In this document: piece by piece, positions 1 to 7,526 of the stretch
Numbering within the stretch: position 1 is the stretch's first letter
How the letters are laid out: each line of letters starts with the position of its first letter
NCBI GenBank assembly: GCA_023419055.1
Contig: JAEZYO010000198.1
Coordinates: forward strand, 1-12,812
DNA: 12,812 nucleotides
Direction: 5' to 3'
From: Pseudomonadota bacterium
GTDB taxonomy: Bacteria; Myxococcota; Polyangia; Polyangiales; Polyangiaceae
Position numbers and translations under genes: made by a program
Notes under the pieces: model-generated
What the model saw: the letters and a program-made list of their open reading frames with translations, nothing else
What the model was told of the DNA's origin: nothing
Databases searched by the model: none

Positions 1-2
1 AA

Positions 3-230
3 GCGCAGGTCGGTGACGAGGTGCGCGAGATAGCAGCTCTATTCCCGGACCGAGCGGATCACGACGAGATCGCCGCTGCCGATGTCCGGTACACGATCGG
101 TTGGGACCTCGCCTACAGCGACGAGACCTACAACGCGCGGTGCGTGATCGCCGAAACTCTCGCGCGGGCCGCACGAGGGATCGTCTACGAGCTGGCAGAA
201 GATCGTATCGTCTGGAGCTCGTTCGAGTAG
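3..230 (+). CDS. C-terminal part of an unidentified small protein (5' end outside window)
   Basis: The frame is open from the first bases of the window to a TAG at 228-230, giving at least 75 residues. The GTG at 21 is only an internal Val or a chance start, because the frame continues upstream of it, so I read this as the 3' end of a gene that begins outside the window. The peptide is acidic and soluble, with no membrane segment. It contains a GWDLAYSDETYNAR stretch, a helix rich in Ala and Arg, and ends in DRIVWSSFE. I do not recognise the family. The neighbours are immunity-type small genes of similarly modest GC, so an immunity or toxin-associated role is possible but is inference only. 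A second, shorter tail resembling its C-terminus lies at 274-360. Confidence 0.6.
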   Translation, partial: AQVGDEVREIAALFPDRADHDEIAAADVRYTIGWDLAYSDETYNARCVIAETLARAARGIVYELAEDRIVWSSFE

Positions 231-273
231 GGGGCAACCACGAGAGCGGGCGGATTGCGCGAAAGCGTTATTG

Positions 274-360
274 ATGAGATCGGCGCAAGGCGATGATGAT
301 GACAATCGGCAGCTGGTACGGTTGATGGACGGCCGGCTCGGCTGTAGCTCTTTCGAGTGA
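274..360 (+). pseudogene. Possible decayed duplicate of the preceding gene's tail
   Basis: A short open frame ends in TGA at 358-360 and encodes a C-terminus reading RQLVRLMDGRLGCSSFE. Aligned with the end of the gene stopping at 230 (RGIVYELAEDRIVWSSFE), nine of seventeen aligned positions are identical with one gap. Ile/Leu and Glu/Asp account for further conservative changes, and both end in SSFE-stop. The DNA of the last 18 bases matches at 14. The frame runs back to the previous stop without other recognisable similarity, so only a tail is preserved. This is seen by eye over a short stretch and could be chance; a remnant of a tandem paralogue is my reading. Confidence 0.25.
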
Positions 361-406
361 CTCTCTCGGAGGAACTGGTCTAGCTTTTGCTGACGCTGGC
401 CTCTGA

Positions 407-571
407 GCGACGGATCAGAAGGGCATCATCGGTCGCATGGTGCCGCCCTCGCAAGTCGCCAGTCTGAAGGTCCAGGGGTACACTTGGGTGCCTTATGCGA
501 CACCCGTCGGGCAGTTCGAAGGGATATCCGGACGCTGGGTGAAACTTCCGGAAAGCGGGAATCTCCAATGA
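407..571 (+). pseudogene. Headless ORF tail, possible toxin C-terminus remnant
   Basis: Between a TGA at 404-406 and a TGA at 569-571 there is a 54-codon frame whose peptide looks protein-like. It includes KGIIGRMVPPSQ, a GYTWVPYATP segment, and ends with SGRWVKLPESGNLQ. The only ATG is at 437, inside the plausible protein sequence, and it has no ribosome site. This suggests the true N-terminus is missing or separated by the TGA at 404. Its stop overlaps the ATG of the next gene as ATGA (568-571), the usual sign of translational coupling, which supports it being a real gene end. In polymorphic toxin loci a toxin C-terminus directly precedes its immunity gene, so a truncated toxin tail is a reasonable guess. 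I do not recognise a toxin family. Confidence 0.4.
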
Positions 572-1148
572 ATCAGCGATTGAGCGAAGATATCGCGACG
601 TTCCACCGGAGCTTCGGGGCGATCGCGGACGACTTCGAGGACTTCGAGCCCGAGATCGCCAACCTCCTCGACTTGAGTCAAGCAGAGTACGACGACTTTC
701 TCGACCACCGTGCTGCTACAGAGTACGGGCAACTGTTCGCGAGGTTTCGCCACTTCGCGCTGACCGAGCTGATCCCAGCCTATGTCAGCGTTTCTGAGTC
801 CGATAGAGCGGGCATTCTCGAGGCGATGGGCGAGAGCTTTCGGGCTCGCCTCGAGCTCTGGTCCCTCATCGGAGAGTACCGATGGCGCTTGCAGAAGGCG
901 CGGTCCGGCGAGCACGAAGAGCTGCTCCGAACGTTGCTGAAGTTGGCCGTCCTCGACGAACGGGATCTCGACCAAGTGGCCACCGCGCACATTCTGACCA
1001 GCGTCTGGGGAGACGCGCAAGACACGGGCTCGATCCGGCCAGGTACTTCGCGGAGGCGGCGGAGCTGGCTGGCACGTCGAAGTTGCAGCACGGTGAGGCC
1101 GCCCGAGACGTGCTTCTCAATTTCGAGCCGTACATCTACTGCGGGTAG
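568..1148 (+). pseudogene. Unidentified helical protein gene, broken by a one-base frameshift
   Basis: ATG 568 overlaps the preceding stop (ATGA). Codons run well to about 1010 and give an acidic, mostly helical soluble protein (it starts MNQRLSEDIATFHRS and contains DLSQAEYDDFLDHRAATEYG). After about 1020 this frame turns into Arg/Ser-rich nonsense, while the frame one base back continues sensibly as GLDPARYFAEAAELAG and ends ...NFEPYIYCG with TAG at 1146-1148. One missing base, possibly in the GGGG run at 1007-1010, would restore a protein of about 193 residues. The broken frame stays open by chance to 1581 and would be merged with the next gene by ORF callers. A TTG at 484 is a weaker start. 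I do not recognise the family; by position between a headless ORF tail and an Imm1-like gene it may be an immunity protein. Either a genuine mutation or a sequencing error would explain the break. Confidence 0.55.
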
Positions 1149-1164
1149 GCGATGGAGGTTGACC

Positions 1165-1581
1165 TTGTCCGTCAGCTACGAGCACCCAGGAGGATCCGTT
1201 CAAACCGATCCGAAGCTCGAAGAGCTCAAGCACTACATCGTGGATCTGCCCACAGAGTACTGGAATTCCGGCTCCGGCAACGCGACCCTGTCACACAGCA
1301 ACGGCGCGCTCCTGCTCGTCCTTCCGAATCTCCAGCACGGCGTCTACCTGAAGTATTTCCGCGATCGAAATCGGACGGATGACGTCTGGCTGTCGCTCGC
1401 CGATCCCCATGCGCTCGACCGAGGGGTGGGGTGCGGAGAGGAATGGTATGCCTCGGTGGGGCTCTTTCTGAGTCCGCGGCTCGCCTGGTCGGCGGTGAGC
1501 GACTTCTGTGAGACCGGCGGCATGAGCGACCAGATCGAATGGACCAGGCCGTCTGCCATCCCCGAGGGTGGGAATTGGTGA
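1165..1581 (+). CDS. Imm1-like immunity protein (putative)
   Basis: I place the start at TTG 1165 because GGAGG at 1154-1158 sits six bases ahead and the previous gene's stop is at 1148. The start could also be TTG 1159. The product is about 138 residues, soluble and without a signal peptide. Its layout resembles the Imm1 immunity family: an N-terminal YEHPGG strand region, a central beta-rich part (GALLLVLPN, GVYLKYF), and a C-terminal helix followed by TGGMSDQIEWTRP, which fits the family's habit of ending with an 'F..tG..p..v.W' pattern. Imm1 proteins neutralise toxin domains secreted by neighbouring bacteria, often deaminases. No intact toxin gene is visible, so this would be an orphan immunity gene. 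The family call is by pattern only. The same frame extends open back to 484, but 1021-1164 in that frame is low-quality sequence and not part of this protein. Confidence 0.5.
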   Translation: MSVSYEHPGGSVQTDPKLEELKHYIVDLPTEYWNSGSGNATLSHSNGALLLVLPNLQHGVYLKYFRDRNRTDDVWLSLADPHALDRGVGCGEEWYASVGLFLSPRLAWSAVSDFCETGGMSDQIEWTRPSAIPEGGNW

Positions 1582-1603
1582 GAGGGTGCGGGCGCCGAGC
1601 AGC

Positions 1604-1962
1604 ATGAATTCGATGGACGACCAGATGCTTGACGTTCGAAGAGGTGGGTTGTCGCATCTGGAGGAAGCGCTCGTGCTCCGGCTGCGAACGCGGGGGACGT
1701 TCTCGAGAGCGACGCGCTCGTGGACAGCGCTGCGAACGTGCCCGCACTGAAGCGCCTGCTCTCGAGCCCCGCCGGCACCTGGCACGCTCTGAGCGATTGG
1801 CTCGGCAAGAGGACAGCCGGTGAAACCATGGTGACCTGGCTGGCGGCCCCCGGCGGAGAGCAGGGCTACCGCATGGTCATCTTCCACGAGCTTTCGAGCG
1901 CCTGGCTCGGCTCGGCGCATGTCAACGTCGAAGCGTTGAACCGAGGAGAGCCGGCGAATTGA
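1604..1962 (+). pseudogene. Unidentified small protein gene with a one-base frameshift
   Basis: ATG 1604 (or ATG 1613) opens a frame reading MNSMDDQMLDVRRGGLSHLEE up to about 1690. The frame that makes sense afterwards is one base back: DVLESDALVDSAANVPALKR, then WLGKRTAGETMVTWLAAPGG, ending EALNRGEPAN with TGA at 1960-1962. One additional G in the GGGGG run at 1692-1696 would join them into a single 119-residue soluble protein. As written, only a GTG at 1720 could start an 80-residue fragment. It lies 22 bases after the Imm1-like gene and has the same base composition, so it belongs to the same small-gene cassette. I do not recognise a family. Confidence 0.5.
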
Positions 1963-2038
1963 AGACCAGGATTGGACGAGGCGATGCCGCTCGCCAGCGG
2001 CCGTTGCGGAAAGGGCCCGTGAATGCTAGCGGGGGGCG

Positions 2039-2929
2039 ATGAATTTGGCCGCCGCCGGCAAGAGCTCAGCGCCGACGCTCACCCTCCCCGTGGAGCGAGG
2101 TGGGAAGTTCGTGTTCGAGTTCGGAGATACCTCCTTCGAGGTGGATCCGGCGCTGGGCGCGCGGGTCACGTCGTGGAAGCTCGACGGGGCGGAGCTCCTG
2201 ACGGGACCCGATGTGGACCCTGGCAACTTCGGGTCCACGTTCTGGCCGAGCCCGCAGAGCGCTTGGGACTGGCCGCCCCCCGCGGAGATCGACCACCTGC
2301 CGTACGACGGTGGCCTTCGCGGCGCGACGGTGACCCTCAAAAGCCAAACCAGTCCGTCCCTGGGGCTCGGGGTGACGAAGTCGTTCACGCCGGATCTGGT
2401 GAAGGGCGGCGTGATCGTCGAGTACACGCTCGAGAACCGCGGCTCGCAGGTGACGCGCGTGGCGCCGTGGGAGATCACGCGTTTGTTTCCTCGCGGGATG
2501 TGCTTCTTTCCGACGGGTGGGGCGCCGTACACGAACCACCTAATCCTGCCCGAGAACGCCGACGTCGCCGGGGTGACGTTCGTCCCGTACGACGCGGCCA
2601 AGATCTCGAGCCACCAGAAGCTCTTCGCCGACGGGCGGGGCGGTTACCTGGCGCACGCGGATCCGAGCGCCCGGGCGCTGATCGTGAAGGTGTTCGAGGA
2701 CATCACTGCGGCGCAGGCGGCCCCGGGTGAAGGCGAGATCGAGATCTATTTCGACGGGCAGCGGGGTTACATCGAGCTCGAGCAGCAGGGGGCGTACGCC
2801 GAGCTCGCTCCGGGTCAGGCATTTTCGTGGAAGGTCGGCTGGTACCTCCGTAAAATCCCGGAGTCCGTGGCCGTAGTGGCCGGGAGCGCCGAGCTCGTGG
2901 CGCTCGCTGCTTCCGTGGCCGCGCGCTAG
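2039..2929 (+). CDS. DUF4380 family protein (mutarotase/aldose-epimerase-like fold)
   Basis: The gene encodes 296 residues from ATG 2039, just after a GGGGGG run that may serve as ribosome site. No signal peptide or membrane segment is seen. Features typical of DUF4380 are present. After a beta-rich start, GARVTSWKLDGAELL (40-54) is followed by the diagnostic STFWPSPQSAWDWPPP (66-81). A KSFTPD and VEYTLENRG strand pair comes near 114-135, then WEITRLFPRG (144-153). The C-terminal sheet carries YIELEQQGAY and ends W-K-V-G-WYLR (264-271). This family shares the galactose-mutarotase beta-sandwich and is presumed to bind or remodel a carbohydrate; the substrate is unknown. The gene starts a run of plus-strand genes and is separated by 16 bases from the N-acetylglutamate synthase, so the two may be cotranscribed although no functional link is obvious. 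Confidence 0.8.
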   Translation: MNLAAAGKSSAPTLTLPVERGGKFVFEFGDTSFEVDPALGARVTSWKLDGAELLTGPDVDPGNFGSTFWPSPQSAWDWPPPAEIDHLPYDGGLRGATVTLKSQTSPSLGLGVTKSFTPDLVKGGVIVEYTLENRGSQVTRVAPWEITRLFPRGMCFFPTGGAPYTNHLILPENADVAGVTFVPYDAAKISSHQKLFADGRGGYLAHADPSARALIVKVFEDITAAQAAPGEGEIEIYFDGQRGYIELEQQGAYAELAPGQAFSWKVGWYLRKIPESVAVVAGSAELVALAASVAAR

Positions 2930-2945
2930 CGCGCTTCGAGACATC

Positions 2946-4211
2946 GTGATCAAGGGTCCACTCCCACAGGGTTCGCCTGTCGCTCCCGCGGACGTCGTCT
3001 TGACGTTCCTCGAAAGCTTGGGGCGAAGGTCCGAGGCCGAGCTTTACCTCAAGCTCTTCCACAAGCTCCCCAAAGAGAGCTTCGCGATCATCGCACCCGG
3101 CGCGCCGGTGCTGCGTTACGGCCTCGGCTCGGTGGTGGAGCAGCTCAAGTTCCTCGCCGATCTGGATCTCGCGGCTCCTGTGTTGCTCGGCTTGTTCGAT
3201 CCGGAGTCGGGCGCGGCGAGCTCGGAGCGGCTCGTGAAGCGGCTACCCGCCGTCGGCCTCGAGGCGTCGCCGCACGCCGCGGACGAGCCCGACGTCTGGA
3301 TGCGAGTGCGCGAAGAGCTACGCCAGGGCCGGGTGCCGGTGCTGCATTTCTCGCCCGCCGAGGGCATGGGGCTGCGAGAACGGCTGACGGAGGTCGCGGA
3401 GCTTTGCGGCGCGCTCGGCACGCGAAAGTTCGTGCTTCTCAGGCGTCGCGGCGGCCTCGGCAGGCGCAGCGAGCGCTTGCCCGAGGTCGGCGGCGGCACG
3501 AGCCAGAGCGTCGCGGGCGGCAGCGGCAAGCTCTCGGTCATCAACCTCCACACCGCCCAAGCTTTCAACAAGCTCTTGCCCAAGCGCGACTTCGAGCTGC
3601 TCGAGACCGCGCGGCAGCTCATCGATCAGGTGGAGCCGCTTCCGCTGCTCGTCAGCGTGACGTCGCCGCTCAACCTGCTGAAAGAGCTCTTCACCGTGAA
3701 GGGCGCCGGCACGCTGATCAAGCGCGGCGCGCAGGTCGGGCGCTTTCACTCGTATGCGGACCTCGACGTCGAGCGTTTGAAGGCCCTCCTTCAGGCGAGC
3801 TTCCAGAAGCCGCTCGATCCGAACTTTTTCGAGGACCCACCCGTTGCGGTGTACCTGGACGCCGAATATCGCGGCGCGGCAATCCTCACGACGGGCAGCC
3901 ACGTGCCGTACCTCTCGAAGTTCGCGGTCTTGCCCGAGGCGCAGGGCGAAGGCATCGGGAACGACCTCTGGTTCGCGATGAGCCGCGATTTCCCGTCTCT
4001 CTACTGGCGGACTCGACCGGACAACGCCATTGCCGCCTGGTACGCGACCGTCTGCGACGGCATGGTCCGGCGCAAGCAGTGGCTCGTGTTCTGGCGCGGC
4101 CTCGATCCCAGCCGGATCCCGGAAATCATCGCGGACGCCGAGGCTCGTCCTGCGGATTTCAAGCCGCCCGGCGAGCCGGTACCCGCGTCGCCGCCGGAAA
4201 ATTCTCGCTGA
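2946..4211 (+). CDS. N-acetylglutamate synthase, fused kinase-like plus GNAT (DUF619) type
   Basis: The gene encodes 421 residues from GTG 2946. The C-terminal half (about 268-390) is a DUF619-type GNAT domain. It carries YLSKFAVLPEAQGEGIGNDLW with the acetyl-CoA-binding Q333-G-E-G-I-G338, YWRTRPDN (353-360), DGMVRRKQW and VFWRGL (381-386), the order seen in the Xanthomonas-type bifunctional NAGS/K and vertebrate NAGS. These acetylate glutamate as the first step of arginine synthesis. The N-terminal half (about 40-265) follows the amino-acid-kinase fold of acetylglutamate kinase; VSVTSPLNLLKELFTVKGAGTLI (236-258) is the clearest match. However, the region where the kinase has its Lys/Gly-rich phosphate loop reads FAIIAPGAPVL (46-56), and the second glycine motif is GLFDPES. 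It is therefore probably a synthase only, with the kinase-like part as a structural or regulatory module. A low-complexity linker (GGGTSQSVAGGSGK, 182-195) interrupts it. Confidence 0.85.
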   Translation: MIKGPLPQGSPVAPADVVLTFLESLGRRSEAELYLKLFHKLPKESFAIIAPGAPVLRYGLGSVVEQLKFLADLDLAAPVLLGLFDPESGAASSERLVKRLPAVGLEASPHAADEPDVWMRVREELRQGRVPVLHFSPAEGMGLRERLTEVAELCGALGTRKFVLLRRRGGLGRRSERLPEVGGGTSQSVAGGSGKLSVINLHTAQAFNKLLPKRDFELLETARQLIDQVEPLPLLVSVTSPLNLLKELFTVKGAGTLIKRGAQVGRFHSYADLDVERLKALLQASFQKPLDPNFFEDPPVAVYLDAEYRGAAILTTGSHVPYLSKFAVLPEAQGEGIGNDLWFAMSRDFPSLYWRTRPDNAIAAWYATVCDGMVRRKQWLVFWRGLDPSRIPEIIADAEARPADFKPPGEPVPASPPENSR

Positions 4212-4253
4212 CTTTGCCGCGAAATGACCGAAACGTGACGCCTCGGCGGACGC

Positions 4254-4265
4254 TGGTAGCTACCA
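4254..4265 (+). promoter_or_regulatory. 12-bp perfect palindrome upstream of desaturase, possible operator
   Basis: TGGTAGCTACCA is a perfect 12-base palindrome in the 67-base gap before the desaturase gene, ending 13 bases ahead of its ATG. Bacterial desaturase genes are commonly controlled by dimeric repressors of the TetR or GntR type that bind such palindromes. No matching regulator gene is present in this window and I cannot place a convincing -35/-10 pair, so this is only a candidate site. Confidence 0.3.
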
Positions 4266-4278
4266 TTCGACCGCACTC

Positions 4279-5115
4279 ATGGCCGTGATCCTGAGCTTCT
4301 TCGTCGCGCATTGGATGTCGTCGGTCTTCTGTCAGACCTTCTTCCTCCATCGCTACGGCGCCCATCGTCAGTTCACTATGTCCAAGGGGTGGGAGCGCTT
4401 CTTCCACCTGCTCACGTACCTGACTCAGGGTCCGAGCTTCTTGAACCCGCGGGCGTACGCGATCTTGCATCGCATGCACCACGCGTTCAGCGACACCGAG
4501 CGCGATCCGCACTCGCCCTTCTTCCACACCAACGTCGGCACGATGATGTGGGCGACGAAGCACAAGTACGACGACTTCGCGTACAAGCGCGTCGAGCCGG
4601 AAGCGCGCTTCGACGGCGGCACTCCCGAGTGGCCCTTCCTCGACAAGCTGAGCCAGTCGTGGGCCACGCGCATCGCCTGGGGCGGCGCGTACAGCCTGGT
4701 GTACTTCGCGTTCGCGCCGAGCGCCTGGTGGTTCCTGCTCTTGCCCGCGCACTTCATCATGGGCCCCATCCACGGCGCGATCGTGAACTGGGGCGGCCAC
4801 AAGTACGGCTATCGGAACTTCGACAGCGAGGACAAGTCGCGGAACACGCTCGTGTTCGACTTTCTCACGCTGGGTGAGCTCTTCCAGAACAATCACCACG
4901 AGTTCTCGATGAGCCCGAACTTCGCGGCCCGTCGCTTCGAGCTCGACCCCACCTACCCGATCATCGTTCTGCTCTCGAAGCTCGGTATCATCCAGAACCT
5001 GAGCCCACAGCGCGGCCGCTACCCGCACGTGCGTAGGGCCTCGGAGGAGCTCGCTCCCTCGGCCGCTCCGGCGCCTTTGCCCGCCGCCGTGGACGAGGTC
5101 GTTCCGGCCGAGTGA
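4279..5115 (+). CDS. Acyl-CoA desaturase (fatty acid desaturase, membrane di-iron)
   Basis: The gene encodes 278 residues from ATG 4279. The histidine boxes of the stearoyl-CoA/delta-9 desaturase class are all present: H24-RYGA-H29, H64-RMHH68 and N204-N-H206-H207. Additional metal-ligand-type residues occur in GPIHG (H165) and NWGGH (H174). Hydrophobic segments near 1-23, 40-60 and 135-170 fit an inner-membrane enzyme that inserts a cis double bond into a fatty acyl chain using two irons, oxygen and an electron donor. The N-terminus is short, starting inside the first membrane segment, and no earlier in-frame start is convincing. The last 25 or so residues are an Ala/Pro-rich tail without family features. 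A palindrome precedes the gene, and a small membrane protein follows after 56 bases and may be cotranscribed. Confidence 0.92.
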   Translation: MAVILSFFVAHWMSSVFCQTFFLHRYGAHRQFTMSKGWERFFHLLTYLTQGPSFLNPRAYAILHRMHHAFSDTERDPHSPFFHTNVGTMMWATKHKYDDFAYKRVEPEARFDGGTPEWPFLDKLSQSWATRIAWGGAYSLVYFAFAPSAWWFLLLPAHFIMGPIHGAIVNWGGHKYGYRNFDSEDKSRNTLVFDFLTLGELFQNNHHEFSMSPNFAARRFELDPTYPIIVLLSKLGIIQNLSPQRGRYPHVRRASEELAPSAAPAPLPAAVDEVVPAE

Positions 5116-5171
5116 ACGCTCAGTAGAACTGGGTTGCCGAGCCGGGCACGCTCGACAATGCTTCGCTCCCG

Positions 5172-5519
5172 GTGTTCTACGTCTTCCTGATCCTCGTCGG
5201 CATCCTGGCCGTCGGCGTGTACCTGCTCTTCATCTTCAGCCAGGTGCCCGGCGCGAAGGAGCAGCGCCTCGGCGTGCTCGAGCCCCTGCCCGCCGACCTC
5301 GGCAAGTGGAAGATCGACGAGGATTCGCCCGAGGCCGCCTCGGCGAAGCGCGAGGGCCAGGTGCGCGAGGTGCGTGTCCTCCACTACGAGGGCACGGGCT
5401 TCTCCCACGGCCGCCTCGTCGAGCAGGTGCGCTACAAGAACGCCGAGACCCACGAGATCGTACGGGTCGAGCCCGAGCGCGAGATCAAGCGCAAGCGCGT
5501 GAAGAAGGGCGCGGCTTAG
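5172..5519 (+). CDS. Small single-pass membrane protein of unknown function
   Basis: The gene encodes 115 residues from GTG 5172; no better start lies upstream in this frame. Residues 2-23 form one hydrophobic helix (FYVFLILVGILAVGVYLLF). It is followed by a charged soluble domain that includes PLPADLGKWKIDED, REVRVLHYEG and LVEQVRYKN, and by a basic tail (EIKRKRVKKG). The topology is probably N-out/C-in, with the basic tail cytoplasmic, judged from charge. I do not recognise a named domain. Codon use matches the flanking housekeeping genes, and it lies 56 bases behind the desaturase on the same strand, so a membrane-related role is possible. A CGCGGC/GCCGCG inverted repeat (5510-5524) spans its stop codon but has no T-run. 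Confidence 0.7.
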   Translation: MFYVFLILVGILAVGVYLLFIFSQVPGAKEQRLGVLEPLPADLGKWKIDEDSPEAASAKREGQVREVRVLHYEGTGFSHGRLVEQVRYKNAETHEIVRVEPEREIKRKRVKKGAA

Positions 5520-5662
5520 CCGCGGCAGGCCCCATCGAGCGCGAGCCGGGGTCCTTCGGAACGCCAGGGTCGCCGCCGGCCTCTCACCTTTGTTTCCGGG
5601 ACGTTCCAAGCCATCCCTCCCCGGCCCGGCAGGCTGGCGCTCCAGATCGAGACAGTCGGGAC

Positions 5663-5688
5663 CAAGTCTGCCCGTCGACTGAGACTTG
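5663..5688 (+). promoter_or_regulatory. Inverted repeat in the leader ahead of gpmI
   Basis: The 201-base gap 5520-5720 has no gene. Within it CAAGTCT (5663-5669) and AGACTTG (5682-5688) form a perfect 7-bp inverted repeat with 12 bases between them. An alternative stem pairs AGTCG (5654-5658) with CGACT (5676-5680) inside that loop, so the two cannot form together. This could be an operator or a folded leader of gpmI. A GGGGGAGGG run at 5695-5703 is too far from the ATG (17 bases) to be an ideal ribosome site. No clear promoter was recognised. Confidence 0.25.
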
Positions 5689-5720
5689 TCAGCCGGGGGA
5701 GGGTGAGCGAGTGAAGAGTC

Positions 5721-7373
<1,653 letters not shown>

Positions 7374-7379
7374 CACGAG

Positions 7380-7417
7380 ACTCAAAGGGGCGGCCCCGAT
7401 GGGTGCCGCCCGAGTTT
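7380..7417 (+). terminator. Hairpin terminator after gpmI
   Basis: Seven bases after the gpmI stop there is a two-part stem. ACTC (7380-7383) pairs with GAGT (7412-7415), and inside it GGGCGGC (7388-7394) pairs perfectly with GCCGCCC (7405-7411) around a 10-base loop. It ends in a short TTT rather than a long T-run, as is common in high-GC genomes. Its place between gpmI and a new promoter supports a termination role. Confidence 0.55.
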
Positions 7418-7471
7418 CCGGAGTCGGCGGCGCCAATGCCCGCTCGGTCTCCCACGAGTTCCCGAGCGACA

Positions 7472-7500
7472 TGGACAGCGCGGGGGCCTTCGTCTAAGGT
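7472..7500 (+). promoter_or_regulatory. Sigma-70-like promoter for the hybrid kinase gene
   Basis: TGGACA (7472-7477, five of six with TTGACA) and TAAGGT (7495-7500, four of six with TATAAT) are separated by exactly 17 bases. Transcription would begin near 7507, about 20 bases before the GTG start of the kinase. The site lies just downstream of the gpmI terminator, which fits a new transcription unit. This is assigned by consensus match only. Confidence 0.4.
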
Positions 7501-7526
7501 TCTCCGCGCACTGGCGTTCGGGAGCA

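Noticed and set aside
292..300. GAT trinucleotide repeat (three units)
   Set aside because: It is too short to be a meaningful repeat.
1152..1382. ATG 1152 as start for the gene after the frameshifted ORF
   Set aside because: It is out of frame with the Imm1-like protein and reads Arg-rich sequence; the GGAGG just after it serves TTG 1165 better.
2023..2730. 235-codon plus-strand frame overlapping the DUF4380 gene
   Set aside because: It is an Arg/Gly-rich out-of-frame reading of the DUF4380 gene.
4159..5028. 289-codon minus-strand open frame
   Set aside because: It is antisense to the desaturase, whose histidine boxes are clear on the plus strand.
5510..5524. CGCGGC/GCCGCG inverted repeat over a stop codon
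   Set aside because: Its 3-base loop, lack of T-run and place in very GC-rich sequence make it unconvincing as a terminator.
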